Source: an uncultured Elusimicrobium sp. (GTDB taxonomy: Bacteria; Elusimicrobiota; Elusimicrobia; Elusimicrobiales; Elusimicrobiaceae). From it: a stretch of 64,000 bases of DNA. The position numbers were made by a program, and so were the translations under genes. The notes beneath the pieces were generated by a model, which saw only the letters and a list, made by a program, of their open reading frames with translations, was not told the origin of the DNA and did no database searches. The stretch covers positions 23,858-87,857 of the forward strand of contig CAMZDW010000002.1 of the NCBI GenBank assembly GCA_947305555.1. Reading direction: 5' to 3'. This document shows, piece after piece, positions 26,816 to 35,465 of the stretch; the first letter of the stretch is position 1; every line of letters starts with the position of its first letter.

Positions 26816-27178
26816 CTATTTAGCTTCGGCTTTTGCTTCTGTTTTAGCGGCTTTAGGAGCTGCTTTTTTGGCGGCTTTTTTAGCCGGAGCAGCCGCTTTC
26901 TTGGCAACTGCCGGTTTGCGCGCTAGTTTTGCTTTAGCCTTTACTTCCGTTTTCGGTTTGCGGACCAAAGTTTTACCCTCGGTTTTCGCATAGCGTTTAT
27001 TAAATTTATCTACCATACCTTCGGTATCCAACAATTTTTGTTTGCCGGTAAAGAACGGATGGCAAGCGGAGCAAATGTCCAATTTCAAATTTTTAACTGT
27101 GGAACGGGTCATAAATTTGTTACCGCAAGCGCAGGTAACTTCCACAAATTCATAAGTAGGATGTATTTTTTCTTTCAT
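26816..27178 (-). CDS. rpmE: Ribosomal protein L31 with Lys/Ala-rich tail
   Basis: L31 bridges the two ribosomal subunits. Residues 1-68 are a normal zinc-type L31: the Cys pairs are CACG and CSACHPF, followed by [19 protein letters not shown]. The protein continues to 120 residues with a tail of about 50 residues made almost only of Lys, Ala, Pro and Thr, while family members normally end near 66-90. The tail may bind RNA or add basic charge. An AAAGGAAG ribosome site precedes ATG. The four-Cys (C+) form indicates use when zinc is available. Confidence 0.93.
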   Translation of the reverse strand: MKEKIHPTYEFVEVTCACGNKFMTRSTVKNLKLDICSACHPFFTGKQKLLDTEGMVDKFNKRYAKTEGKTLVRKPKTEVKAKAKLARKPAVAKKAAAPAKKAAKKAAPKAAKTEAKAEAK

Positions 27179-27263
27179 TTTCTTCTTCCTTTCTAAAATC
27201 TATATATATATTATTGTACCATATCTAACAATTTTTTGAAACAATTTTTCAATTCACGCCGTA

Positions 27264-28706
27264 CTAAAACGCGCCGGTCTCCATTTGTTTGAAGAAATCT
27301 TTGTTCGATTTCGTAGTCGATAACCGTTCCAGCAGCATGGTCATCGCATCCACCGGGCCTAACGGCGCAAGCACTTTGCGCAAAATCCACACTTTGTTCA
27401 GTTCGTCTTCGGTAAGCAGTAAATTTTCCTTGCGCGTGGAACTGCGGTTAATATCCACCGCCGGGAAAATACGACGCTCTGACAATTTGCGGTCCAAACA
27501 CAACTCGCTATTACCGGTTCCTTTGAATTCTTCAAAGATAACTTCATCCATGCGGCTGCCGGTTTCAATCATAGCCGTTGCAATAATGGTCAGAGATCCC
27601 CCCTCTTCAATATTACGCGCGGCCCCCAAAAAGCGTTTAGGCTTTTGCAGTGAGGTTGCTTCCACACCGCCAGACAATACACGGCCGGAGGAAGGCGCCA
27701 CTGTGTTATAGGCGCGCGCTAGACGAGTAATGGAATCTAATAAAATGACCACGTCCTTGCCCATTTCGGCTTGACGTTTAGCTTTTTCAATGACCATCTC
27801 TGCCACTTGTACATGACGATCGGCCGGTTCGTCAAACGTAGAGGCAATCACTTCACCTTTAACGCTACGACTCATTTCGGTTACCTCTTCCGGACGTTCA
27901 TCAATTAAAAGAACCATTAGCACCGTATCTTTATAATTTTCCGCCAGTGAGTGCGCAATCGCTTGCAAAATCATCGTTTTACCGCTTTTGGGCGGAGCCA
28001 CAATGAGCGCGCGCTGCCCTTTGCCAATAGGAGCAATCAAATCAATCACCCGTTGGGTCAGTGCGTTTTTATCAATTTCCAATGTAAATCGTTCGTTAGG
28101 ATGAAGCGGAGTCAAGTTTTCAAACAACGGGCGGTTATACACTTTATCAGAGTCTAATCCATTTACTTTTTGCACCTGGAGCATGGCAAAATAACGTTCG
28201 TTATCTTTGGGAGGGCGGATCAGTCCTTCTATCGTATCGCCTTTACGCAAGCCAAAGCGTTTAATTTGGGAAGGCGATACATAAATATCTTCTCCCCCGG
28301 CCAAATAGTTATTTTCTTCCGAACGCAAGAAACCAAATCCATCGGGCAAAATTTCCAGCACACCACCACCATAAACTGAACCGTTTTGCTTGGCTTGCAC
28401 AGCCACAATACGCCCAATGAGCTCTTGTTTGCGTAAGCTGGCAATGTCTTCCATATTATAATTAATGGCTAATTTGGTCAGCTCGGCCATGCTCAATTTA
28501 TTTAACGCACGCGCATCCATTGGTTTGGCACCGTTTGGTTGGCGCGGAGGTTGCGCTTGATGGTTCGGGCGATTGCCCGGGCGATTATTATTCCGTTTAT
28601 CAAACGTACGCGGACGTTCCGATTTGACAACCGGTTCCTCTGTTTTGACAGACTTTGTTTCTTTGGCAGGTTGTTCTTGTTTTTCCTGCGGTTTGTTTTC
28701 TTCCAT
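27264..28706 (-). CDS. rho: Transcription termination factor Rho
   Basis: Rho is the hexameric RNA helicase that ends transcription. The 480-residue protein has a basic, Pro/Asn/Arg-rich N-terminal extension (about 1-65), the Rho N-terminal domain, the RNA-binding cold-shock-like domain ([12 protein letters not shown]) and the ATPase domain with Walker [23 protein letters not shown] and Walker [17 protein letters not shown]. An AAAGGAG site precedes ATG. The coaE stop is 10 nt upstream on the same strand. The extension is like the disordered inserts of Rho in several phyla and could influence RNA binding. Confidence 0.97.
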   Translation of the reverse strand: MEENKPQEKQEQPAKETKSVKTEEPVVKSERPRTFDKRNNNRPGNRPNHQAQPPRQPNGAKPMDARALNKLSMAELTKLAINYNMEDIASLRKQELIGRIVAVQAKQNGSVYGGGVLEILPDGFGFLRSEENNYLAGGEDIYVSPSQIKRFGLRKGDTIEGLIRPPKDNERYFAMLQVQKVNGLDSDKVYNRPLFENLTPLHPNERFTLEIDKNALTQRVIDLIAPIGKGQRALIVAPPKSGKTMILQAIAHSLAENYKDTVLMVLLIDERPEEVTEMSRSVKGEVIASTFDEPADRHVQVAEMVIEKAKRQAEMGKDVVILLDSITRLARAYNTVAPSSGRVLSGGVEATSLQKPKRFLGAARNIEEGGSLTIIATAMIETGSRMDEVIFEEFKGTGNSELCLDRKLSERRIFPAVDINRSSTRKENLLLTEDELNKVWILRKVLAPLGPVDAMTMLLERLSTTKSNKDFFKQMETGAF

Positions 28707-28716
28707 GGTGACTCCT

Positions 28717-29307
28717 TTAAAAATGATAAATCTGTTTCAGTGCCTTGTACAGCCGGGTTATTTTTCTTTCTAATTGCGTTACAGTGGTATCATTCCCTAC
28801 ACAAATATCTGCCCGGCGAATTTTTTCCGCTTCCGGCAACTGGGCTTTGATACGGCGCAAATATTCCGCTTTTTTCACACCACGCGTAGCCAAACGGGCG
28901 ATTTGAGATTTTGTTCCCCCGGTAATCAACACGGTTACATCAACCCGGTCTTCCCATCCGGCTTCAAAAAGCAAAGGCAGCTCTAACACCCAACAACGTT
29001 TTTTTGAACGGCGGATTTGAGAGGTCATTTCCTGCCATACCAGCGGATGTAAAAAGGCTTCTAACTTCTTACGAGCTGTAGAATCTTTGAATACCCGCTC
29101 CGCAATGACAGCGGCTTGCACAGAACCAAACCACGCACGCACTTGCTTTTGTACTGCTTTTTTTTGGTATAGCTGCCCGACGATCTCATCAGCGGATAAA
29201 ACAGCCGCTCCCAACTTTTTAAAACAGTTTAATGCCGTGCTTTTACCGCTGGCCATGCTGCCGGTAAGACCAATCAAAATTTTGCTGGAAGACAACGTCC
29301 CGGTCAT
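28717..29307 (-). CDS. coaE: Dephospho-CoA kinase
   Basis: CoaE phosphorylates dephospho-CoA, the last step of CoA synthesis. The 196-residue protein has the P-loop [12 protein letters not shown] near its start, the DEIVGQLY region, PLLFEAGW and the lid segment. I chose ATG 29307 because it overlaps the polA stop by 4 bp (ATGA) and gives normal family length; an earlier in-frame start at 29331 would lie inside polA. The polA-coaE pair is also seen in other bacteria. Confidence 0.93.
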   Translation of the reverse strand: MTGTLSSSKILIGLTGSMASGKSTALNCFKKLGAAVLSADEIVGQLYQKKAVQKQVRAWFGSVQAAVIAERVFKDSTARKKLEAFLHPLVWQEMTSQIRRSKKRCWVLELPLLFEAGWEDRVDVTVLITGGTKSQIARLATRGVKKAEYLRRIKAQLPEAEKIRRADICVGNDTTVTQLERKITRLYKALKQIYHF

Positions 29308-31886
29308 GCTAACTTTTCCATTTCGTACCAATTTGGCCCCGCCTTGGCAGCTGCTACCAACGGGACTCGCAACTTAACGGCTTGTTGCATATACGTTTTA
29401 ATTTGTGCAGCCGTTTGGTGTAATTGTGCTTGCGGTAATTCAAAAATCAACTCGTCGTGTACCTGCATGGTCATCGCTACAGGTGAATTGCGGTATGCTT
29501 GAAAAACATCCAACATCGCTTTTTTGATAATATCGGCTGAACCGCCTTGCACAATGGTATTGATAGCCGCACGTTGGGCAAACGAAGCCATAGAACCAAT
29601 TCCCATATTAAACTCCGGTAAATAACGCACATGACCTAACATGGTTTTTACATAACCGTTTTTACGAGCAAGTGCAATATTATCATCAATCCATTGGCGG
29701 ACTACACGGAAGTTTTTAAAATAGCTGTCAATATATTCCTTGGCCTCACGCATAGAAATTCCTAGCGCTTGGGAAAGGCCCATTGGTCCCTGTCCATAAA
29801 TGATACCAAAATTAATAGCTTTTGCACTAGCACGCATTTCATCTGTTACCATCAGCGGCATGATACCAAATACTTGAGCTGCGGTTTGTGTGTGGATGTC
29901 TCCCCCATCTAAAAAGGCTTGGATTAAAACGGGGTCTTGGCTTTCGTGTGCAAGGACACGCAAATCGATTTGGGAATAGTCCACACTAAGCATCACATTG
30001 CCAGGGGCCGCACAAAATGCCTTTCGCAAGAGGCGTCCTTTGGCTGTGCGTACGGGAATATTTTGTAAGTTCGGACTGGAACTGGATAAACGTCCCGTAA
30101 CCGTACCTGTTTGATCTAAATAAGAGTGAACTTTATTTTCATCATCTGCCATTAATAACAAATTATCTACATACGTGGATTTTAATTTGGCGCTAGCCCG
30201 ATAATCCAAAATTTCACGTGCGACGGGATAAGTTTGGGCAATTTCTTCCAGCACCTCTTCATCGGTAGAATAGCCGGTCTTTGTTTTTTTGACAGGCGGG
30301 ATATGCATATGTTCAAAAAGCAAAGCCCCTAACTGTTTAGGCGAATTAATATTCACCGCATATCCGGCACGCGTGTCAATACTTTGCTGAAATTGCGCCA
30401 TTTCTTTTTCCAAAATTATTTTGAAACTTTCCAACCAACCCGGATCAACACGTAGCCCGGTTTGTTCCATATTGGCTAATACCGCCATCAAAGGAAGTTC
30501 TAAATTAACGAACAAATCGTACTGGCCACTTTCCCGAAGTTTTTGCTCCAGCAAACGGCGCAGTTTCCAACCAAATTGAGAATACGCACGTAATAATTCT
30601 TGCGTCTCTTCCTCACTGAGCTGAACCGAAAAATAATCCGCACATGCGCCGGCAAAACTTAAATCACCCGACGGATTTAGTAAATACCGTGCCAAGCGTT
30701 CATCAAAACAAGTGATGTATCGCGGCGGCATTTTGAGGTCCAACTCACGCAAAGTAAGTTTCAAATCATAACCGATTTTTTCCACGGCATCATTTTCCAC
30801 TATTTTTTGCAGTTCTGCTAGTTCCCACGGGGCAATTTGTGGCGTTTCTATTAAAGCGTACTCTTCTTCATTAACCCCTAAAATCAGCCATTCATCTTGC
30901 ACATGCAAAAAAACTTGTTTTGATGTTTGCGCTTTTTGCAATGCTTGTGCCCAAGGAATTTGTGAAACAGCCGTCTCTTCAACGACAGGAACCGGCGCAG
31001 CCGACGAATTATTAAAATCCACCTTATCCAATAAGTTTTTAAACTCGTACGGTTCAAACAACACCGCCAACTGCTCACGCGATGGAAACCTCACGCGGTA
31101 ATCTTCCAAATCAAACGTCATATCCAAATTGGAATCAAAAACCACCAACTGTTTGGATAACAGCGCTTCGCCTTCGTGGTCGCGTATTTTTTGCGCAAGA
31201 GCCGGTTTAATATCCGGGCTTCCCATATGAACTGCGCGGATAATGTCTTCCAAGTGACCAAATTTTCCGATAAGTTCTACTGCACTTTTCGGCCCAACAC
31301 CGCGAACGCCGGGAATATTATCCGAAGCATCCCCTACGATAGAAAAATAGTCCGGCAAAAAAGCCGTAGAAACCCCAAATTTTTCAACGGCAGCTTCAGG
31401 CCCTTTAAATCCATCTTTACCACCGGCCGGCCAAATATGAATAAAATCGTTTAGGAATTGATAAACATCTTTGTCTGTAGTAGCTAGCACGCTAGGCACT
31501 TGGACAGCTGCTGCTTTGCACGCCAAAAAAGCCATCAAATCATCCGCTTCAATACCCGGTTTAGCGACTACCGCCAGTCCCAACCCACGCACCAAATCAC
31601 GCGCCGTATTTAGCTGACTAACCAACGCATCATCCGGTTTTTTACGGGTTCCTTTGTAAGTAGGCCATAATGCTTTACGCCTTGCGCAACCACCGGGAGA
31701 ATCAAAACAAACGGCCACATATTCCGGCCGATATTCTTGCAACATTCGAATAAGCCACCGCACAAAACCATACAAAGCGCCCACCTCCTGCCCAGATGAG
31801 GTCGTCAACTTAGGCAACGCATGATAATTGCGGTGTAAAAAATTGTGAGCATCTACAAGAAAAAATTTTGGTGAAAAATTTGTCAT
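29304..31886 (-). CDS. polA: DNA polymerase I, proofreading domain degenerate
   Basis: PolA fills gaps and removes RNA primers. The 860-residue protein has the 5'-3' nuclease domain (1-290; DAHNFLHRNYHALP, ATTDKDVYQ), a middle domain (about 310-480) and the family A polymerase domain (about 490-860; DYSQIDLRVLAH, KAINFGIIYG, QVHDELIFE). In the middle domain the exonuclease I motif DxE is absent, as are the metal ligands of motifs II and III, so it should lack 3'-5' proofreading, as in Taq and Bacillus enzymes. No ribosome site is visible; the start lies just after the terminator of the gene before it. Confidence 0.95.
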   Translation of the reverse strand: MTNFSPKFFLVDAHNFLHRNYHALPKLTTSSGQEVGALYGFVRWLIRMLQEYRPEYVAVCFDSPGGCARRKALWPTYKGTRKKPDDALVSQLNTARDLVRGLGLAVVAKPGIEADDLMAFLACKAAAVQVPSVLATTDKDVYQFLNDFIHIWPAGGKDGFKGPEAAVEKFGVSTAFLPDYFSIVGDASDNIPGVRGVGPKSAVELIGKFGHLEDIIRAVHMGSPDIKPALAQKIRDHEGEALLSKQLVVFDSNLDMTFDLEDYRVRFPSREQLAVLFEPYEFKNLLDKVDFNNSSAAPVPVVEETAVSQIPWAQALQKAQTSKQVFLHVQDEWLILGVNEEEYALIETPQIAPWELAELQKIVENDAVEKIGYDLKLTLRELDLKMPPRYITCFDERLARYLLNPSGDLSFAGACADYFSVQLSEEETQELLRAYSQFGWKLRRLLEQKLRESGQYDLFVNLELPLMAVLANMEQTGLRVDPGWLESFKIILEKEMAQFQQSIDTRAGYAVNINSPKQLGALLFEHMHIPPVKKTKTGYSTDEEVLEEIAQTYPVAREILDYRASAKLKSTYVDNLLLMADDENKVHSYLDQTGTVTGRLSSSSPNLQNIPVRTAKGRLLRKAFCAAPGNVMLSVDYSQIDLRVLAHESQDPVLIQAFLDGGDIHTQTAAQVFGIMPLMVTDEMRASAKAINFGIIYGQGPMGLSQALGISMREAKEYIDSYFKNFRVVRQWIDDNIALARKNGYVKTMLGHVRYLPEFNMGIGSMASFAQRAAINTIVQGGSADIIKKAMLDVFQAYRNSPVAMTMQVHDELIFELPQAQLHQTAAQIKTYMQQAVKLRVPLVAAAKAGPNWYEMEKLA

Positions 31887-31901
31887 GGTTTAAAAGGCAG
31901 G

Positions 31902-31932
31902 AAACAAACCGCTCCGGGTAAACCGGAGCGGT
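31902..31932 (-). terminator. Terminator between the thioredoxin-like gene and polA
   Basis: ACCGCTCCGG / CCGGAGCGGT ten-bp stem, then TTTGTTTCC on the minus strand. It ends about 16-22 nt before the polA ATG. Confidence 0.82.
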
Positions 31933-31937
31933 ATTAT

Positions 31938-32384
31938 TTATTTAAGTTTTTGGACAGCTTCTTTAACGTCACTTAGTACTTGGTCTTTTTGTGCGGAGGA
32001 AAATCCTTCTTTTTTCCAAAAAACATCCTGATGGTATATTACCAACATGGTGGGATATTTTTGCAGTTGAAACAACGTAGCCAGCTGCTTTTCAACCGGA
32101 GTTGTACCTTTGTCTTTTACTACGTCTAGTTTTACTACTTTTACATGCTCATCCTTGGCGTAAAAATCCGTCAAAGGGCCCCACACCAACTTTTCTGCAA
32201 TTTTACAAGGATTACACTCATCAAATCCGGCCAACATCACGTAGATTGTCTCCGAGTCACCTGCTGCATAGTCTTGGCTGGTAATAGGGGCAACTACTGT
32301 TGCCGCCTTTGATTTTTCCCAAGCATAACCAGCGACTACACTTAGAAATAACACCGCCAATAAACTTACTATTTTTTTATTCAT
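31938..32384 (-). CDS. Exported thioredoxin-fold protein (CNPC)
   Basis: The 148-residue protein has a signal peptide (1-20, ending AGYA) and a thioredoxin-like domain with the active-site pair C57-x-x-C60 (ECNPCK) and the cis-Pro region QKYPTML. It should sit in the periplasm and handle disulfides; reductase or sensor roles cannot be separated. It starts 9 nt after the trxA stop with an AGGAG site, so a cytoplasmic and an exported thioredoxin share an operon. No membrane electron carrier such as DsbD is in the window. Confidence 0.8.
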   Translation of the reverse strand: MNKKIVSLLAVLFLSVVAGYAWEKSKAATVVAPITSQDYAAGDSETIYVMLAGFDECNPCKIAEKLVWGPLTDFYAKDEHVKVVKLDVVKDKGTTPVEKQLATLFQLQKYPTMLVIYHQDVFWKKEGFSSAQKDQVLSDVKEAVQKLK

Positions 32385-32393
32385 AGTGCACTC

Positions 32394-32714
32394 CTATAAC
32401 AAAGCATCTAGTTTCTCTTGCAAGGCTGATTTAGATTGAAGCCCCACCGTTTGAGCAGCCACTTCCCCATTTTTAAAGAAAATAATGGTCGGAATAGAAG
32501 TAATGCGATATTTGGCGCTCGTATCCGGTCCTTCGTCCGTGTTTAGCTTGCACACTTTCACTTTTCCTTCATACTCTTTTGCTAACTCTTCCACTACAGG
32601 GCCCAGCATGCGGCACGGGCCACACCACGTTGCCCAAAAGTCCACCATGACCGGTCCGTTGTACTTCAATACTTCTTGTTCAAAATTTGCATCATTAACG
32701 ATTACTTCGCTCAT
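32394..32714 (-). CDS. trxA: Thioredoxin
   Basis: The 106-residue cytoplasmic thioredoxin has the classical active site WCGPC (C31 and C34), DFWATW before it, the cis-Pro SIPTIIFFKNG and the usual C-terminal helix. It reduces protein disulfides and ribonucleotide reductase. A GGGGG ribosome site precedes the ATG. The leader contains a palindrome at 32735-32749 and a candidate promoter at 32758-32787. Confidence 0.96.
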   Translation of the reverse strand: MSEVIVNDANFEQEVLKYNGPVMVDFWATWCGPCRMLGPVVEELAKEYEGKVKVCKLNTDEGPDTSAKYRITSIPTIIFFKNGEVAAQTVGLQSKSALQEKLDALL

Positions 32715-32734
32715 ACTACATCCCCCTACTAGTC

Positions 32735-32749
32735 TAGGTTACTAACCTA
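32735..32749. promoter_or_regulatory. Palindrome in the trxA leader
   Basis: TAGGTTA-C-TAACCTA is a perfect 7-bp inverted repeat around one base, between the proposed trxA promoter and the trxA ribosome site. Its half-sites equal those of the DtxR/IdeR box but the centre is two bases shorter. Confidence 0.4.
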
Positions 32750-32757
32750 TATATTAA

Positions 32758-32787
32758 AGCCTACTAAGAGCAGAGGAGCTTTGTCAA
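32758..32787 (-). promoter_or_regulatory. Candidate promoter of trxA
   Basis: Minus strand: perfect -35 TTGACA (32782-32787), 18-bp spacer and a weak -10 TAGGCT (32758-32763). Confidence 0.4.
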
Positions 32788-32992
32788 GTATAGTTGGAGG
32801 AAATTTTACGCTATATAAAATTGTGTCCCAAATACTAATTTCCCCTTGTAACGGTATTCTTGCCCGTAATAGGGCATCCCTTTCGTATGAGCGGTATTTA
32901 AATGGAATTGCAATTATCCTCTTTCGCTATAAAAAATAACCATAGATACGCAAAGTATTGTAAAATAGGAAAATCTATTTTGTGGGGTTTTT
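32788..32992. other. Intergenic region before the MORN-repeat gene
   Basis: About 200 bases of AT-rich sequence without a convincing gene. A small inverted repeat TGCCC / GGGCA lies near 32869-32883. The promoter of the MORN gene must be here, but no hexamer pair stands out. GGGG lies 6 nt before its ATG. Confidence 0.4.
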
Positions 32993-34054
32993 ATGAAAGA
33001 AAAAATAATTTGTATTTCATCGCCAAAGACACGTACTTACTACCATGCTGTGCCCGTTGCTAAAGAATTTTTAGATAAAGAGCAAAACATCATCAACCGC
33101 ACCGGTACTTTACCGGAAGGAGACGTGGTAGAGTTTATAGTCAATTCTGCTACGCTTAAACATTTAAAACAAGGGCAACTTCATGGAATATTACAAATGG
33201 TTAATTTGGCTGACAATTCCGTCACTTTTCAAGAGGAGTATGATAACGGAAAGCTAATCCATGTAGAAGAAAAAGCCTCCGTTCCAGAAGAAAAATTATC
33301 CATTAAAAAAACTCCTTTTTTCCCAGGAACGACTGTTAAGACTTCTAAGGATTCCCGTTCTTTTTACAGCAACGGAAAAGAAGTGGCCGAAGAGACGATT
33401 GCTTCTAACGGAATCACACTAGAACTGTTAGGAAATATTCCTGACGGGGAAGTGAAAGAAATTGATGACAATGGAAATGTATTAGCCATCGCCCATTATC
33501 AAGGGAACAAATTAAATGGAGAATTGGTCCGTTATAACGAAGTCGGCAAAATTATTTCGCGTGAATACTATGCAAATGGTTTACTCGAGGGAGAGGCTGA
33601 ATATATTTCATTTACCCAACATGACGCATTCACAGCACATTGCACGTACAAAAATGCCCGGCTAGAAGGAGAACGCACCCTGACCCAACAAAATGGCACT
33701 GTACGTAAAAAAGAGTTTTATAAAAATGGACATCTTAGCGGAACTCGTTCCAGTTTTTATTCCAACGGAAATCTGGAAAGCAAAGAAAATTATGTCGATG
33801 GAAAGTTGGAAGGAATTCGTGAATTTTTCTTCCCAACGGGAGGCTTGTGGTATCAAGAAAATTACGTCAAGGGGCGTTTGGATGGCGAACGATTAGGTTA
33901 CTTTGCCAACGGAAAACTTTTCTTAGAAGAATTTTATACGGACGGTCTCTTGGAAGGCTTACGCAAGACCTACACAGAAACTGGAGAATTATTATCCAGT
34001 GAAGAATATCATTGGGGAGCCATTGTTCATAATACGGAACGAAAAAGCTTATGA
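32993..34054 (+). CDS. MORN-variant (YwqK-like) repeat protein
   Basis: The 353-residue protein is built from about eight repeats of 20-24 residues with the pattern Y-x-NG-x-L-x-G-x(5-7)-Y-x-x-G-x-L, from about residue 140 to 345 (for example KNGHLSGTRSSFYSNGNLES). This is the MORN-variant repeat of the YwqK family. There is no signal peptide, so it should be cytoplasmic. YwqK has been called an antitoxin in Bacillus, but no toxin gene is next to it here. Its stop overlaps the ispE start by 4 bp. The function is unknown. Confidence 0.78.
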   Translation: MKEKIICISSPKTRTYYHAVPVAKEFLDKEQNIINRTGTLPEGDVVEFIVNSATLKHLKQGQLHGILQMVNLADNSVTFQEEYDNGKLIHVEEKASVPEEKLSIKKTPFFPGTTVKTSKDSRSFYSNGKEVAEETIASNGITLELLGNIPDGEVKEIDDNGNVLAIAHYQGNKLNGELVRYNEVGKIISREYYANGLLEGEAEYISFTQHDAFTAHCTYKNARLEGERTLTQQNGTVRKKEFYKNGHLSGTRSSFYSNGNLESKENYVDGKLEGIREFFFPTGGLWYQENYVKGRLDGERLGYFANGKLFLEEFYTDGLLEGLRKTYTETGELLSSEEYHWGAIVHNTERKSL

Positions 34055-34992
34055 AAATATCGCGCTTCTGCCCAGCCAAAATCAACTTGTTTTTAGAAGT
34101 TACAAATAAACTTCCTAACGGCTATCACGAGCTGGCCACCTTATTTGCAAAAATCAATTTAGGAGACACCTTAACGGTATCCGCTTCTCAAGCGCCCCAA
34201 ACAAATATTTTACTTCAACTCACAGGACCTGTTGGCAAATTAATAGAAGCGGATGAAAACAATTTGGTTTGTCGCGCCGCACGGGCTTTTTTGGATCACT
34301 TTCACCTAACGGCCGACATTCATTTACACTTAGATAAGCATACGCCTACCGGCGCAGGTTTAGGCGGCGGTTCTTCCGATGCAGCTGGGACATTGCTGGC
34401 TTTGTGTGAAATTTTTGATAAAAATAAGGAGGAACTACTCCCGGTAGCTACTAAATTAGGAGCAGATGTTCCCCTTTTTATGTATGAAGATACGTTCCTA
34501 AAAGGAGAAGGCATTGGTGAAAAGCTAACCCCAATTCCTGTCAAAGGGCCCTTACCTTACATCGTGCTTATTTATCCAAATACAGTGGTTCCCACGAAAG
34601 GAGTTTTTTCACGGTTAGTGCTTCCCTCTAAACAGTCTATCTTGACAAATATTTCTAATTTAGATAAATTAATAGAGTACATGAGGTGTACCGCCCCTCT
34701 GTCCGTTTGGAAAGATTTATTATTCAATCGGCTAGAGGATTGCGTTGTTCCTTTTACAAACTCTGTAAGAAATGTGCTGCTTGATCTGCGAGAAATAAAT
34801 ACAGATGCAGTTTTAATGTCTGGTTCCGGCTCCACGGTTTTTGCTTTAGTTGAAACTGAAAAGGATGCAAAAAATTTAATACAAAAGATACAAAATAAGG
34901 AACGGACTGTCGTGTTGACGACATTTTACAGGAGTTCAACGAATGAAAATAACGGAAATAAGGATACATCTTATGGGAGAGGATCGTCTTAA
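34051..34992 (+). CDS. ispE: 4-diphosphocytidyl-2-C-methyl-D-erythritol kinase
   Basis: IspE phosphorylates CDP-methylerythritol in the MEP isoprenoid pathway. The 313-residue GHMP kinase has the opening PAKINLFLEVTNKLPNGYHEL, the ATP loop PTGAGLGGGSSDAA and the C-terminal MSGSGSTVFAL. The last 17 or so residues (rich in Asn, Ser and Gly) come from a 50-bp overlap with spoVG and look like read-on sequence. It is coupled to the MORN gene by a 4-bp overlap. Its pathway supplies DMAPP used by MiaA. Confidence 0.94.
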   Translation: MKISRFCPAKINLFLEVTNKLPNGYHELATLFAKINLGDTLTVSASQAPQTNILLQLTGPVGKLIEADENNLVCRAARAFLDHFHLTADIHLHLDKHTPTGAGLGGGSSDAAGTLLALCEIFDKNKEELLPVATKLGADVPLFMYEDTFLKGEGIGEKLTPIPVKGPLPYIVLIYPNTVVPTKGVFSRLVLPSKQSILTNISNLDKLIEYMRCTAPLSVWKDLLFNRLEDCVVPFTNSVRNVLLDLREINTDAVLMSGSGSTVFALVETEKDAKNLIQKIQNKERTVVLTTFYRSSTNENNGNKDTSYGRGSS

Positions 34993-35284
34993 AGCGTTTG
35001 CAAGCGTAACATTTGATGATTCTTTCGTAGTAAGAAATATGAAAGTGGTTGAAGGGACTAAAGGTGTATTTTTATGTATGCCCTCCCGCAAGTTACCAGA
35101 TGGAACTCACAAAGATATGGTTCACCCCATTAATCAAGAGTTTCGCGAATACTTGGAGACAAATGTTTTGAAAGCCTACGAAGAAGAACTAAAGAAGAAT
35201 TCTTCGGGTGCTTCCGAACAAACAAAAGATTCTACCGAGGATGAAAATTCCACTTTGCAAGACGGTAGAAATATGGTAAAATAG
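34943..35284 (+). CDS. spoVG: SpoVG-family nucleic-acid-binding regulator
   Basis: The 113-residue protein begins MKITEIRIHLMGEDRLKAFAS and has VRNMKVVEGTKGVFLCMPSRK and the DMVHPIN block of SpoVG. Members bind DNA and RNA and regulate many genes outside sporulation too. The last 25 residues are a charged Ser/Glu/Asp tail. An AGGAG site 9 nt upstream lies inside ispE, and the overlap with ispE is 50 bp. tRNA-Gln follows after 55 nt and may be co-transcribed. The ispE-spoVG neighbourhood also occurs in Firmicutes. Confidence 0.94.
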   Translation: MKITEIRIHLMGEDRLKAFASVTFDDSFVVRNMKVVEGTKGVFLCMPSRKLPDGTHKDMVHPINQEFREYLETNVLKAYEEELKKNSSGASEQTKDSTEDENSTLQDGRNMVK

Positions 35285-35339
35285 AAGTCAGCACAGGGTT
35301 TTTGTTAATCAACACGCTTTAGCTGTGATGAAAATTTAA

Positions 35340-35413
35340 TTCCGGATGGTGAAATGGTATCACTACTGGTTTTGGTCCAGTCATTCTAGGTTCGAGTCCT
35401 AGTCCGGAAACCA
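35340..35413 (+). tRNA. tRNA-Gln (anticodon TTG)
   Basis: A 74-nt cloverleaf with a perfect 7-bp acceptor stem (TTCCGGA / TCCGGAA), D stem GTGA/TCAC, anticodon arm ACTGG-TTTTGGT-CCAGT giving TTG, and T arm with GGTTCGAGTCC. The discriminator is A and CCA is encoded (35411-35413). A terminator follows at once. Confidence 0.96.
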
Positions 35414-35415
35414 TT

Positions 35416-35444
35416 AAAGGGCTCCTTATCAGGAGCCCTTTTTA
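35416..35444 (+). terminator. Terminator after tRNA-Gln
   Basis: AAGGGCTCCT / AGGAGCCCTT with a TATC loop and a T-run, closing the spoVG-tRNA-Gln unit. Confidence 0.92.
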
Positions 35445-35465
35445 TGTACCTATCCAACGAAATTG

